Shown one piece after another: positions 39,160-49,300 of a stretch of 64,000 bases of DNA (its first letter is position 1; each line of letters opens with the position of its first letter). The notes beneath the pieces are model-generated. The model was not told the origin of the DNA. It made no database searches and saw nothing but the letters and a program-made list of their open reading frames with translations. The translations under genes were made by a program, and so were the position numbers. This DNA comes from Elusimicrobiaceae bacterium (GTDB taxonomy: Bacteria > Elusimicrobiota > Elusimicrobia > Elusimicrobiales > Elusimicrobiaceae). The stretch lies in the NCBI GenBank assembly GCA_016283355.1, contig JAEEMS010000008.1:36477-100476 (forward strand), in the 5' to 3' direction.

Positions 39160-42100
39160 ATGCCCATCCCATTTTTCTTTCGTAAAAGTGCCAAAATGGC
39201 AGATGTACGCTTCTTAACAGAGGAGATGCGGTCTTTTTTCGACCAATATCCCTATCCTATTCTGTTGGTAGACAAGAAAGATAAAATTGTATTAGCTAAC
39301 CCGGCGGTATGTGCGTTAATGGCTTGTACGAAAGAACAAATGATGGGTACCGGGTTGGAACAATGGGGTTTGTCTTTTAGCGATATTAAAAAATTGGCAA
39401 AACAATATTCCACAGATCCTCACTTGTACGAGGTTGTTACGCCTCAGGCGGATGCTATTTTGGTCAACATGACCGTAACCGCTTTAGCCCAAACACAATT
39501 ACTGATGATTACGCTGGATAAGCAAACGCAAACCCCGGTGGGGACTTCATTTTTGGAAAATTGTTTGCAAGCGTATCCGATGGCGGTTGTTTTACAGGAC
39601 GTGCAAGGAAAAGCTATTTTGTGTAATCGATACGCGGAGAAGATGTTTGCCATTTCTTCTAAACGCATTCATGGACAATCCCTTTATTCCTTTTTGCCCA
39701 AAGAATTAGTCCCTTCTTTGCGGCGAGTTGATGATACGATTGCGCAAACGGAATCTTTTGAAACGGTTTCTCTCTCGTACATGAACCCGCAAGGGGAAGA
39801 AGTGCAATTGGAAGTAACGAAGGCCTTTGTTCCGGCGGAAAACGGTGCGGAAGATATAATTGCCACTGTTTTTCGCAATGTAACTGCCGATCGTCGGGAA
39901 ATAGAACGTTTGATGCAGACCAAAGAGATGTTGCAGCGTATTTTGGATCATATACCTTTGGGAATCTATGTGCGGGATGAATTACAACGGATTATTTACC
40001 TGAATAAGACGGCCTCCCAACTCCTTACTGAATTTGATACGACAACCGGTAATACGGGGAGTTCTTTCAATGATTTGCAACAAAATAAAACAGTTGCCGC
40101 TCGCGAAAAAAAGGTTTGGCTCGATGGAAAAGCATGTGAATTCCCGGAGGAAGAATATACGGATAATTTGGGAAATAAGAAAATTTTACGTCTGTGTAAA
40201 GTTCCATTGAAAGAAGATCCTTCCCGGCAATTGGTTTTGTCAATTGTAGAGGATGTTACCCAAGAACGCCAGCAACAAAAAGAAAGCAAACGTATCAATA
40301 GTATTTTGAGCGCTATTGTGCACAATATGCCAATCGGTTTGTATGCCCGTACGGAAAACGGAGATTTGTTGTTGCGTAACAAACAATGCGAAACTATTTT
40401 TAATGTTACATCGGTCACCTTGTTTGATAAAACGGGAACACTACCGCACGAAACGCCGGAACAAATCCGAGGATACATAGAACGGGAACGTAAGCTATTA
40501 GCTTCGGGGCAGACGTTGGATATTGCGGAAGAAGAATATATAGCGGAAGATGGCGAAAAGAAAATATTGCACATGGTAAAAGTTCCGGTAAAGGAAGAAA
40601 CAAAATTTGTCATTACTTTAACGGAAGATATTACGCGGCGTAAAATGCAGGAAAAGGAAATTATAGATGCCAAAAACTTTTTGCAGACCATTATTAACCA
40701 TCTGCCGGTTTCTCTATCCGTTAAAGATGCAAAGGGAAAGTATATCTTGTGGAACAAGAAAAGTGAAGAGCTCTTTGGAGCCAAGGCAGCGGATGTAATC
40801 GGAAAGATGTCATACCGAGATGACCTAAACCAAGATCAAAAAGATTTTTTGCGTGAGAAAGATTTGCGGGTATTTGAGAGCGGCAAGGTGCAGGATATCG
40901 CACAAGAATTGATTTCTTCCGCCGCGGAAGGGGCAAAAATCATGCATACGGTGCATACTCCTGTTTTTCATGAGGACGGGACACCTGATTGTTTGTTGAC
41001 AATTTCGGAAGATATTACGGCGAAAACTAGAATGGAAAAGCAGATTCGTGAAGCCAATGATAAAAATGCGTTACTTTTGGATCATGCGCGGGAAGCTATT
41101 TTGATTGTAGAAAATCGCAAAGTAATATATTCCAATAGTGCATTTTTTAAAATGTTGGGGTATGAAAGCGTTGAAAAAATAAAGGGCCATTTATTAACAG
41201 ATTTTGTGGATAAGGAGTTTCACGTATTTTTAAATGATAAGTATGACAACACTTTAGCCGGAACGGCACAGCCGGGTAGAGCTATTTCCCTGCGTTTGTT
41301 AAAGAAGAATGGGCAGTTAATAGAAGTGGAATTTGATGCGGTGGCGGCGCGTTATCTCGGCCGGCGCGTTGTTTTGTGTTTCTGCCGGGATATCACATCA
41401 GATAACCGTATCCTACGGGAGTTAAGAGAGGATAAACATACACTTAAAGCGGTGTTTGAACACAGTATACTCCCTTCATTCCGATTGCAGGAAAACGGAT
41501 ACATCAAAGTGATGAATAAGGCGTGTCGTGAATTGTTCGGTTTTACACCGGAAGATAAAAATTTCTATTGCAATGTTTACATCCGTCCGGCGATATCGTT
41601 GGCGACGCGTAAGTTGCTTAAACAAGGGAAAATGGCAGAGATGGATTATGTATTTGATTTCGACCGTGCAAAAGCAAAATTCCATGATCGTATCCACGGG
41701 AGTGGAAAATTACCGCTTCATATTACATTCGTGCCGATTAATAAACGCGATACCAAAGAAGGGGTTGCCGCTGATTTTGTAGTTTTTGTTCAACCGCAGA
41801 ATCAACGGTTAGTCTCGAATATCACTTCTTCACAGAGCGAAACCGCTGTTGATGACACGAAGAAAGTTCCCGTTGAAGATGGATTACTGATTTTACCGGA
41901 TAGTGAACCGTACGTTTTATGCGATGCGAATTTTAATATGCAATCTTGTAATGCGTTATTCTGTTCGTTATGTCAGATGAAGAAAGAAGATTTGATTGGG
42001 CAGAACATACGTGTATTGGTGGATGAAAAATCTTTGACGCAGTTTGAGGAAGATTTGAAACTCCTCATGCAAACAGGTTCTTTGTCTCATCGGGATTATC

Positions 42101-43809
42101 AGGTGGGCTTGCCGGGGGCGGATAAGAATTCAGTATGTCTAATGGGAAAAAGAGAGCAGGACGGACGATATTTGTTTGTCTTGCGCAACATGGCTTTCCA
42201 CCAACAGATTTTGCATGTTTTAGAAGAGCGTTCTGCTCAACTTAACGCTTTGTTGGATGCAACGGATGGAATCGTTTTTACCGTGTTTATTCAAAATGGC
42301 AGATTAGGAGGAATTTCCCACGCAAACCAATTTTTAATTAAGAAATTGGGATTCTCCGCTGCCGCCCTTGCGGGAAAGCGTTTTCAGGATTTGTTTGAGG
42401 ATACGGCCAAAAAGCAAGTTGTGCCAGCTTTTAAACAATTTGAAAAAGAATTACAAGAAAAAGGAAAAGTGTCTTTTGCGTGGAATATGCTGATGGCTTC
42501 CGGCCAAACCTTTGAAGCGGAGGTAACGGTAACGGTATTGGATTTACCCAAGCAGGAAACAGCTTTGGTAGTTGTTCGAGATTTGTCCGAAAAACAAAAT
42601 GAATGGGCGCGTTCCTCAAAAACCGCTTTGGAATTGAATAGTATACGGCGAGCTTTGCCGGGTTTATACGTAAAAATGAATTGGGCAGGAACGGTATTGG
42701 ATATTTGCTCGAATCTGTCCTATTGGAACAATACCCAAGCACAGCAGGTGCGCAATCGAAATGTCAATGAGTTTTTACCGGAAGAATTGGCCGGAAGAGT
42801 AATTGCGGCTGTGAAAGAATCTTTGGCGGTGAATATTAGCACTCATTTTGACCTGCCGTTAAAACTATCCGGCAAACCTCGGCATTTTGAGATGACGGTG
42901 TCTCCTATTACCGGCCAAGAAGAAGTTGTGTTGTGGGGAACGGATGTTTCTGCAGAACGTGAGAATGACCGACACCTGCGCCATGTTTATCGTTTGTTGG
43001 ATGAATCGCATACATCCTTAGATAAGCAAGTAGATAAAATTTTGCAATTCGGGGTAAGTGCTTTCCATATGGAGGTTGGCTGTGTATTGCGTTTGGAAGA
43101 AAAACCGTATGGAACGGAAAGTTGTGTGATGCACGTTACGCAAAATGACGCACAGTTGAAGCAAGGAATGACTTTTGAAGTCGGGGAATGCTTGCAGACA
43201 GTGCAAGACGGTAACGTGATTTTATGGCAAGATTTAGAAGTGTGCAGATCCACCAAATGCATTCATCACAAGCAAAAATGGAAATCCATGGTGGCGGCTC
43301 CTCTCTACGTAGGAAGTTCGGTGGTGGGCATTTTATGTTTTGCTTCCCAAGAGTATCATGTTCCCTTTTCGAATGGAGCGGAAGAGTTGGCCGGAATTTT
43401 AGCTCGCTGGTTGGGACTACGCATTGAGTTGCGTAAGACAGGGAAAATGTTGGATGAGGCCTCCCGTTCCTTTGCACGCACGCTAGAGTACGTTGAGAAA
43501 CCGGCGGTAATGTTAGATTTGGATTACTGCATGACTTTTGTGAACCAACCGTTATTGGATTTGACCGGCCGTCATAGCGGTAATATGTTGGGGCGCAATT
43601 TCTTTAATGAAATCGTGCATGATGAAAAGAAATCGATGAAGTATTTTCAACAAACCTGTGAAACAACTAAAAAGAACATATTTGAAGTACATTTAGATGT
43701 TTATCACAAAAACGGATTATACCAAGATACTCAATGGGAGGTATTTGTGTGCAAAGATGCTAACGGAAAAGTAGCTGGGTATGGTCTGATACAAGAATCT
43801 CGTTCGTGA
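39160..43809 (+). CDS. Giant multi-PAS (+GAF) sensory protein without recognisable output domain
   Basis: Repeated PAS/PAC units (LDHIPLGIYVRDELQRIIYLNKTASQL; INHLPVSLSVKDAKGKYILWNKKSEELFGAKAADVIGK; etc.). Start trimmed to ATG 39160 with GAGGAAAAG upstream. Confidence 0.85.
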   Translation: MPIPFFFRKSAKMADVRFLTEEMRSFFDQYPYPILLVDKKDKIVLANPAVCALMACTKEQMMGTGLEQWGLSFSDIKKLAKQYSTDPHLYEVVTPQADAILVNMTVTALAQTQLLMITLDKQTQTPVGTSFLENCLQAYPMAVVLQDVQGKAILCNRYAEKMFAISSKRIHGQSLYSFLPKELVPSLRRVDDTIAQTESFETVSLSYMNPQGEEVQLEVTKAFVPAENGAEDIIATVFRNVTADRREIERLMQTKEMLQRILDHIPLGIYVRDELQRIIYLNKTASQLLTEFDTTTGNTGSSFNDLQQNKTVAAREKKVWLDGKACEFPEEEYTDNLGNKKILRLCKVPLKEDPSRQLVLSIVEDVTQERQQQKESKRINSILSAIVHNMPIGLYARTENGDLLLRNKQCETIFNVTSVTLFDKTGTLPHETPEQIRGYIERERKLLASGQTLDIAEEEYIAEDGEKKILHMVKVPVKEETKFVITLTEDITRRKMQEKEIIDAKNFLQTIINHLPVSLSVKDAKGKYILWNKKSEELFGAKAADVIGKMSYRDDLNQDQKDFLREKDLRVFESGKVQDIAQELISSAAEGAKIMHTVHTPVFHEDGTPDCLLTISEDITAKTRMEKQIREANDKNALLLDHAREAILIVENRKVIYSNSAFFKMLGYESVEKIKGHLLTDFVDKEFHVFLNDKYDNTLAGTAQPGRAISLRLLKKNGQLIEVEFDAVAARYLGRRVVLCFCRDITSDNRILRELREDKHTLKAVFEHSILPSFRLQENGYIKVMNKACRELFGFTPEDKNFYCNVYIRPAISLATRKLLKQGKMAEMDYVFDFDRAKAKFHDRIHGSGKLPLHITFVPINKRDTKEGVAADFVVFVQPQNQRLVSNITSSQSETAVDDTKKVPVEDGLLILPDSEPYVLCDANFNMQSCNALFCSLCQMKKEDLIGQNIRVLVDEKSLTQFEEDLKLLMQTGSLSHRDYQVGLPGADKNSVCLMGKREQDGRYLFVLRNMAFHQQILHVLEERSAQLNALLDATDGIVFTVFIQNGRLGGISHANQFLIKKLGFSAAALAGKRFQDLFEDTAKKQVVPAFKQFEKELQEKGKVSFAWNMLMASGQTFEAEVTVTVLDLPKQETALVVVRDLSEKQNEWARSSKTALELNSIRRALPGLYVKMNWAGTVLDICSNLSYWNNTQAQQVRNRNVNEFLPEELAGRVIAAVKESLAVNISTHFDLPLKLSGKPRHFEMTVSPITGQEEVVLWGTDVSAERENDRHLRHVYRLLDESHTSLDKQVDKILQFGVSAFHMEVGCVLRLEEKPYGTESCVMHVTQNDAQLKQGMTFEVGECLQTVQDGNVILWQDLEVCRSTKCIHHKQKWKSMVAAPLYVGSSVVGILCFASQEYHVPFSNGAEELAGILARWLGLRIELRKTGKMLDEASRSFARTLEYVEKPAVMLDLDYCMTFVNQPLLDLTGRHSGNMLGRNFFNEIVHDEKKSMKYFQQTCETTKKNIFEVHLDVYHKNGLYQDTQWEVFVCKDANGKVAGYGLIQESRS

Positions 43810-43827
43810 GTTTGCTATAATTTATAT

Positions 43828-46035
43828 ATGAAAAAAGGGTTATTATTTTTGGCCTTATGTGTCGGTTTTATACCGTTGAAAGCGCAAGAAGTGGAGCCGT
43901 TCTCAGCACAGCCGCTACCTTGGCAAGCAACGGTGGAGGAACCCTTGGTCAAGGGGGAAGATTCCTCTGTTACACCGCCTCAGAAGCAATCCATTTCAAA
44001 ATCATCTTTGACGACCACTCGGGCGGACAGCAAACTGAACGAAAAATTGCTACACAAAAGTGTATTGAACTACGCTTTGCCCGTTGAAATTTCATCGGTG
44101 ATGGACAAGTGTGTGGTCGGCGATGTGGATGGATGTTATTTTTCCTTGAAAACCTATGAAACCAACGAAGATACTGAGGTGGCGGCAGTCGCCAATTTAG
44201 AATTGGCTATTTTATCGTTACAACGCGGTTTGGTTAAACAAGCAATAAATTACATTGAGAAAGCCGGAGAGCTTGCTCCGGAAGATCCTTTTGTGGAATT
44301 AACGCACGGCTGGATATTGCTTTGTTCCGGCCAACATAAACGGGCCCGAGAAATTTTTGAACATTTACTTTATCTTACAGCAGATTTTGAATACGTATCT
44401 TCAGCCAAACTGGGAACGGCGTTATCTTACTATTTTTCCGGCAATAAAGAAAAAGCTGCGGCCTCTTTTCAATATGTATATACTTCAAATCCGTATATGA
44501 TTTCCTTTGTTTCTTACATGTTGGGTCGCATCGCTTCCGAAATGAAAGCGGCGCGTCATTTGGCCCCCGTTTTTCTACAACAATCTCTCACACACGATGA
44601 AAAAAATTATGCGGCAGCGGCTTTGTATGCTAAGCTTTCAGAGAAAAAGAAAGAAAAATTACAAGCATGGCAATATTATGCCACTTTATTCAGTTTGGAT
44701 CCACAAAATGAGATGTTATCCAAAAAAGTGGAGAAGTATGGAAAAGAGTTGGGCGACAAAACAAATGATTATTTGTTTTATTTGCGCTTAGAACAACCCA
44801 TTGTACATGAGATTGCATCTGTCCCTTCGGAATTAGTGCGAATAGCACTATATGCCAATAGAGAGCAAATTCCGCAAGAGGTACAGCAATTATCTGTCAT
44901 GGGGTCCGGCACACTACAAGTGACGGATGAAAAATTAGGAGAAGTACTCCGTTCACCGGCTTATGTGGAAAAAATAATTGCTTTCAACCCACAGACCAAA
45001 GGCATTGATTTTAAAAATGCAAAAGGGCAGGTGGAATTTTCTTCCGTTCGTCCTATTCGGATTCAACCGGATTCAACCCATAAGACGCTATTGGTGAAAA
45101 ATTTACAAGCGGCCAATTTATTTGCCGCAAATTGGAGTGACAAAGAATTAAAAGGCACATTGATTGTTATTCCAACTTCCACGGGTATAAAGTTGACAAA
45201 TGAAGTATACGCGGAGGATTTAATTCCTGCTTTGTTAGCTGCAAAAGTGCAAAATATTACACAGGAAGCTGCCCTACGGGCATTGGCAGTTGTATTACGT
45301 TCTGCCTTAGCTGCCGCAGTAGCGCAACATCCGCAAGCACCTTATCATATTACCGATAATGATGAACAATTCTCTTTTAAAGGAATTAACTTGATGTTTA
45401 AAGGTTTGATAGAAGCTTCGCAAGAATCCGCCCAAATCCATCTAACGGAAGCAGTGGCGGGAGCTTATGAAAGTTGTGGGGTGGTAACGGCCGATGCAAT
45501 TGAAAATACGGAACAAAAGCCGAATTACCAATTTTCTCCGGCGAACGTTAGCAAATATATGTTGTCTAATCCCCCGGCTGATTTATATGCCCGCCCGCAA
45601 GATCCCACACAATGGTCGAGTGTGAAATGGATATATCTGTATGAAGTCAAGGATATCCAACAACGTATTTCTTACAAAAAGAACATTGGTGCATTGCGAG
45701 CGATTGCTCCCATTAAATTTTCACCCAATGGACGTATTTTAGGGATGCGTTTTGAGGGAAGTAAAGGAAGTTATGAAACGCAAGATCCGCAGGAGATTCT
45801 GTTCATTCTAAGTGCGGGAACGATGCGTTCTAATTTCTTCGATATTCTTCCTTTCTACAAAGGGAAAGATATTCAATCGGTGTTAGTACGTGGTTATGAC
45901 ACAGGGCTGGGAAATGGTTTATGCCTACGCGGAGCAGAAGGATTAGCAAAAACGGGAGCAGATTATATGGCGATTATTAAATACTATTTCCCGCAAGCAC
46001 GCATTATCAACACCACTACAGGGATGATTAACTAA
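43828..46035 (+). CDS. TPR-repeat protein with SpoIID/LytB-like domain
   Basis: TPR-like helical repeats; C-terminal EDLIPALLAAKVQNITQEAALRALAVVLRSALAAAV ... GYDTGLGNGLCLRGAEGLAKTGADYMAIIKYYFPQARI. Confidence 0.75.
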   Translation: MKKGLLFLALCVGFIPLKAQEVEPFSAQPLPWQATVEEPLVKGEDSSVTPPQKQSISKSSLTTTRADSKLNEKLLHKSVLNYALPVEISSVMDKCVVGDVDGCYFSLKTYETNEDTEVAAVANLELAILSLQRGLVKQAINYIEKAGELAPEDPFVELTHGWILLCSGQHKRAREIFEHLLYLTADFEYVSSAKLGTALSYYFSGNKEKAAASFQYVYTSNPYMISFVSYMLGRIASEMKAARHLAPVFLQQSLTHDEKNYAAAALYAKLSEKKKEKLQAWQYYATLFSLDPQNEMLSKKVEKYGKELGDKTNDYLFYLRLEQPIVHEIASVPSELVRIALYANREQIPQEVQQLSVMGSGTLQVTDEKLGEVLRSPAYVEKIIAFNPQTKGIDFKNAKGQVEFSSVRPIRIQPDSTHKTLLVKNLQAANLFAANWSDKELKGTLIVIPTSTGIKLTNEVYAEDLIPALLAAKVQNITQEAALRALAVVLRSALAAAVAQHPQAPYHITDNDEQFSFKGINLMFKGLIEASQESAQIHLTEAVAGAYESCGVVTADAIENTEQKPNYQFSPANVSKYMLSNPPADLYARPQDPTQWSSVKWIYLYEVKDIQQRISYKKNIGALRAIAPIKFSPNGRILGMRFEGSKGSYETQDPQEILFILSAGTMRSNFFDILPFYKGKDIQSVLVRGYDTGLGNGLCLRGAEGLAKTGADYMAIIKYYFPQARIINTTTGMIN

Positions 46036-47267
46036 TGGAAAAGACAAAAATTTTATATTTTATTACGCGTATGGACCAAGGTGGCGCACAAGCCAGTGTG
46101 CTGACTACATTCAAAACAATTAACAAGCAACAGTTTGAAGCATTTCTTGCTACGGGTCCGGGTGGCCGGTTGGACGGGAAAATACAACATGATAAAGAAC
46201 ATGTATATTTCTTGTCGGCCCTAAAGCATGATACCTGTTTAAAATATATGTTTCATGATTTGGTGGCTATTTGTCAGATGGGGCGCGTATTGCGAAAAGT
46301 AAAACCGGATATTGTGCATACAAACGCTCCCAAAGCAGGTATTTTAGGAAGAATAGCAGCGCGTATATTTTGGCGTAAAGCCAAAGTGGTGCATACATTT
46401 CACGGTCTCGGTTTTGCGCGTGAGCAAGGGGAAAAACAATTTAAATTTTTTGTATCCGTAGAAAAATTTTGTGCGAAATTTACGGATGTGCTTGTTTTTG
46501 TTTCCCGTAAAAATGCACAAGAAGCCAAAGAATTGGGCATTGGGAAAGGAATTCGGACGGAAATTATTCGGGCAGGGGTTAATTTTAATCCCATTTTGCC
46601 TCTCAAATTTGATCCGGTAGCCAAAAAAGCTTCTTTTAATATTCCGCCCAACGCAAAAGTAGTATTGGCCCTAGCCAATTGTAAACCACTTAAAAATCCT
46701 TTGCATTTTGTGTTTGCTGCCTACAAAGTGCTTAACCAAATGAAGAATGTATATTTTATTTTTACGGGAGACGGGCCGCTGCGGGAGCAAGTTTCGCATT
46801 TGGTAGAAAATTTAAATATCAAGAAAAATGTTCTGTTCCCCGGTTGGCGTAACGATGCTTTGGAATTATTGGCGATCAGTGATGTGTATGCCAGTGTGTC
46901 GTTGCGTGAGGGGTTGCCGATGTCTTTGTTGGAGGCAATGTCTATGCGGGTGCCGGCCGTCTGCTACGATGTGGATGGTATTAGCGAAGTAATTACGAAT
47001 AATAAAACCGGATTTTTAGTACGTCCGAAAGATATCGACAAATTCGCTGAAAAATTGAAAGTCCTTCTGCGCCATAATAACCTACGGGAAAGATTTGAAG
47101 CCGCGATTGACCATCGCGATTTTTCCGAATTTACTGCCAATACCATGGTGAAAAAACAGGAGCGTTTATACCGCGGTTTGGTACCTCCTACCAAGAAAAG
47201 CGCGGGGCATCGTCGGTTTTTTCGCAAACGCCGAAGCCACAAAAGATTTGAAGGGAGAGCGCGATGA
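46035..47267 (+). CDS. Glycosyltransferase family 4 protein
   Basis: RMDQGGAQASVLTT; VVHTFHGLGFAREQG; SLREGLPMSLLEAMSMRVPAVCYDVDGISEVI. Confidence 0.9.
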   Translation: MEKTKILYFITRMDQGGAQASVLTTFKTINKQQFEAFLATGPGGRLDGKIQHDKEHVYFLSALKHDTCLKYMFHDLVAICQMGRVLRKVKPDIVHTNAPKAGILGRIAARIFWRKAKVVHTFHGLGFAREQGEKQFKFFVSVEKFCAKFTDVLVFVSRKNAQEAKELGIGKGIRTEIIRAGVNFNPILPLKFDPVAKKASFNIPPNAKVVLALANCKPLKNPLHFVFAAYKVLNQMKNVYFIFTGDGPLREQVSHLVENLNIKKNVLFPGWRNDALELLAISDVYASVSLREGLPMSLLEAMSMRVPAVCYDVDGISEVITNNKTGFLVRPKDIDKFAEKLKVLLRHNNLRERFEAAIDHRDFSEFTANTMVKKQERLYRGLVPPTKKSAGHRRFFRKRRSHKRFEGRAR

Positions 47268-48496
47268 ATTACGCAATCAACGAGATAGAAGAAGCGGTTC
47301 TTCAAACAACACGTGAGTTTGCCCAGAAAAAGATTAAACCCATCCGTGCGGAAATGGATGAGAAGGAGCAATTTTCCAAGCAGTTATGGCAGGAATATTG
47401 TAAATCCGGTTTATTTGGGTTATGGTTGCCGGAATTCTATGGGGGATTAGGCGGTGGTATTACGTGTTTGGCCATGGCGTTTGAAGAGCTTTCCCGTGCT
47501 TGTGCCGGATTGGCATTAACGCCGGGGACTTCGGCTTTGGGAGCTATCCCTATGTTTTTGGCCGCTACTGCGCAGCAACGAGAACGGTGGTGCCCTGATT
47601 TGGCTAGCGGCAAAAAGTTGTGGGCTTTTGCCCTTACAGAGCCGGAGGCCGGCTCGGATGCGACCGCTTTGAAAACCACGGCCATCCGGGATGGCGACTA
47701 TTATGTAGTCAATGGAACAAAACATTTTATTTCTACCGGTAAAGAAGCTGATTTTTATACGGTTGCCGTGAATACGAATCCTTCCCGTGGTGCACGAGGA
47801 ATTTCTTTGCTTGTGATTGAAAAGGGAACGCCCGGATTTTCTTTCGGAAAGAAAGAAGTAAAAATGGGAATTCGTTCTAACCCGACGTACGAGTTGATTT
47901 TTGAAAATGTTCGTGTGCCGAAAGAAAATTTACTGGGGAGTGAAGGGCGTGGGTTGTTGTATGTGCAGGAAACGCTCGATTATTCACGGCCCGGTGTGGC
48001 AGCGCAAGCAATAGGTATTGCACAAGGGGCCCTGGATACAACAATTCCTTATTTGCGTACGCGTAAACAGTTCGGACAGCCGCTCATTACTTTTCAGGCG
48101 TTGGGTCACAAAGTGGCGGAATTGTCTGCGAAAATAGAAGCGGGACGTTCTTTAGTATACACTTTAACACATCAAATGGATAAAGAATTCATTCCGGCGG
48201 TTCAAAATGCATTGGCGAATCAAACAACTGTACACGACGAACTTAAAAAACTGAAAGGCGCTCGTTGGACAAAATACAGTGCCCAAGCTAAACTTTTCTG
48301 TTCCAATGTGGCAATGGAAGTAGCGGACGAATGTGTAACATTATGCGGCGGTATTGCATACATGAGAGATTTTCCGTTAGAAAAATATATGCGTGATGCC
48401 AAAATTACCCAAATATACGAAGGGACGGTGCATATCCAGAAAAACGAGATTCTAACAGCTCTTATTAAAGAGTACGCGGCCAAGGGAGAAGAATAA
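47264..48496 (+). CDS. Acyl-CoA dehydrogenase
   Basis: FALTEPEAGSDATALKTTA; GTKHFISTG; RKQFGQPLITFQALGHKVAEL; TQIYEGTVHIQKNEI. Confidence 0.93.
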   Translation: MNYAINEIEEAVLQTTREFAQKKIKPIRAEMDEKEQFSKQLWQEYCKSGLFGLWLPEFYGGLGGGITCLAMAFEELSRACAGLALTPGTSALGAIPMFLAATAQQRERWCPDLASGKKLWAFALTEPEAGSDATALKTTAIRDGDYYVVNGTKHFISTGKEADFYTVAVNTNPSRGARGISLLVIEKGTPGFSFGKKEVKMGIRSNPTYELIFENVRVPKENLLGSEGRGLLYVQETLDYSRPGVAAQAIGIAQGALDTTIPYLRTRKQFGQPLITFQALGHKVAELSAKIEAGRSLVYTLTHQMDKEFIPAVQNALANQTTVHDELKKLKGARWTKYSAQAKLFCSNVAMEVADECVTLCGGIAYMRDFPLEKYMRDAKITQIYEGTVHIQKNEILTALIKEYAAKGEE

Positions 48497-49293
48497 TGCA
48501 TATCGTTACATGCGTCAAGCAGACGCCCAAATCCGAAAATATCAAAATTGATCCGGTTACGGGATGTTTAATTCGTGCCGGTGCCGATAGCGCAATGAAT
48601 CCGTTTGATGAATACGCTTTGGAAGCCGCGGTAACACTCAAAGAACAAGTTGGGGGAACGGTGTCAGCCCTTACGATGGGCCCGCCGCAAGCAGAAACAG
48701 TATTGCGAGACAGTATTGCGCGCGGAGCGGACCGGATTTACCAATTGGGGGATAGAGCCCTGGCTGGATCCGACACGTGGTCTACCAGTTATGCCCTTTC
48801 CAAAGGAATTGAAAAAATCAATGCGTTGCAGAAAGTAGATGTTGTCATTTGCGGCAAGCAAACCAACGATAGCGATACCGGCCATATTGGCCCGCAAATT
48901 TCAGCATGGCTGCAATGGCCAAACGCGGCATTTGTAAAAAAAATAGTACGCGTAAACCAAAAATCCATTGTGGTGGAACGATTGACCGAAGACGGAAGTG
49001 AAATTTTAGAGTTGCCTTTTCCGTGTGTTCTTTCCGTGGTGAAAGAAATCAGCAATCCCCGGGTGCGCAGCGTAAAAGGACGTATTGCGGCCAAGCGCGC
49101 AATCATTACGGCTTGGACGGCGGATGACATTGGAGCCGATAAAGAAAAACTGGGAATTGCTCATTGCCCGACCCGTGTGGTAAAATCTTTTACTCCTACG
49201 CGAGAAAATACCGCTCAAATAGTAGACGGAACGAACGGCCGGGAAAAAGGAAAAAATTTAGTTTCTCTTTTGAAGGAAAATCATTTGATTTGA
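48496..49293 (+). CDS. etfB: Electron transfer flavoprotein beta subunit
   Basis: MHIVTCVKQTPKSENIKIDPVTG; CGKQTNDSDTGHIGPQISAWL. Confidence 0.93.
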   Translation: MHIVTCVKQTPKSENIKIDPVTGCLIRAGADSAMNPFDEYALEAAVTLKEQVGGTVSALTMGPPQAETVLRDSIARGADRIYQLGDRALAGSDTWSTSYALSKGIEKINALQKVDVVICGKQTNDSDTGHIGPQISAWLQWPNAAFVKKIVRVNQKSIVVERLTEDGSEILELPFPCVLSVVKEISNPRVRSVKGRIAAKRAIITAWTADDIGADKEKLGIAHCPTRVVKSFTPTRENTAQIVDGTNGREKGKNLVSLLKENHLI

Positions 49294-49300
49294 GGAATTT

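Noticed and set aside
39996-40784. 262-aa minus-strand ORF inside the PAS gene
   Set aside because: Antisense to well-conserved PAS modules; Ser/Cys-rich composition typical of a shadow ORF.
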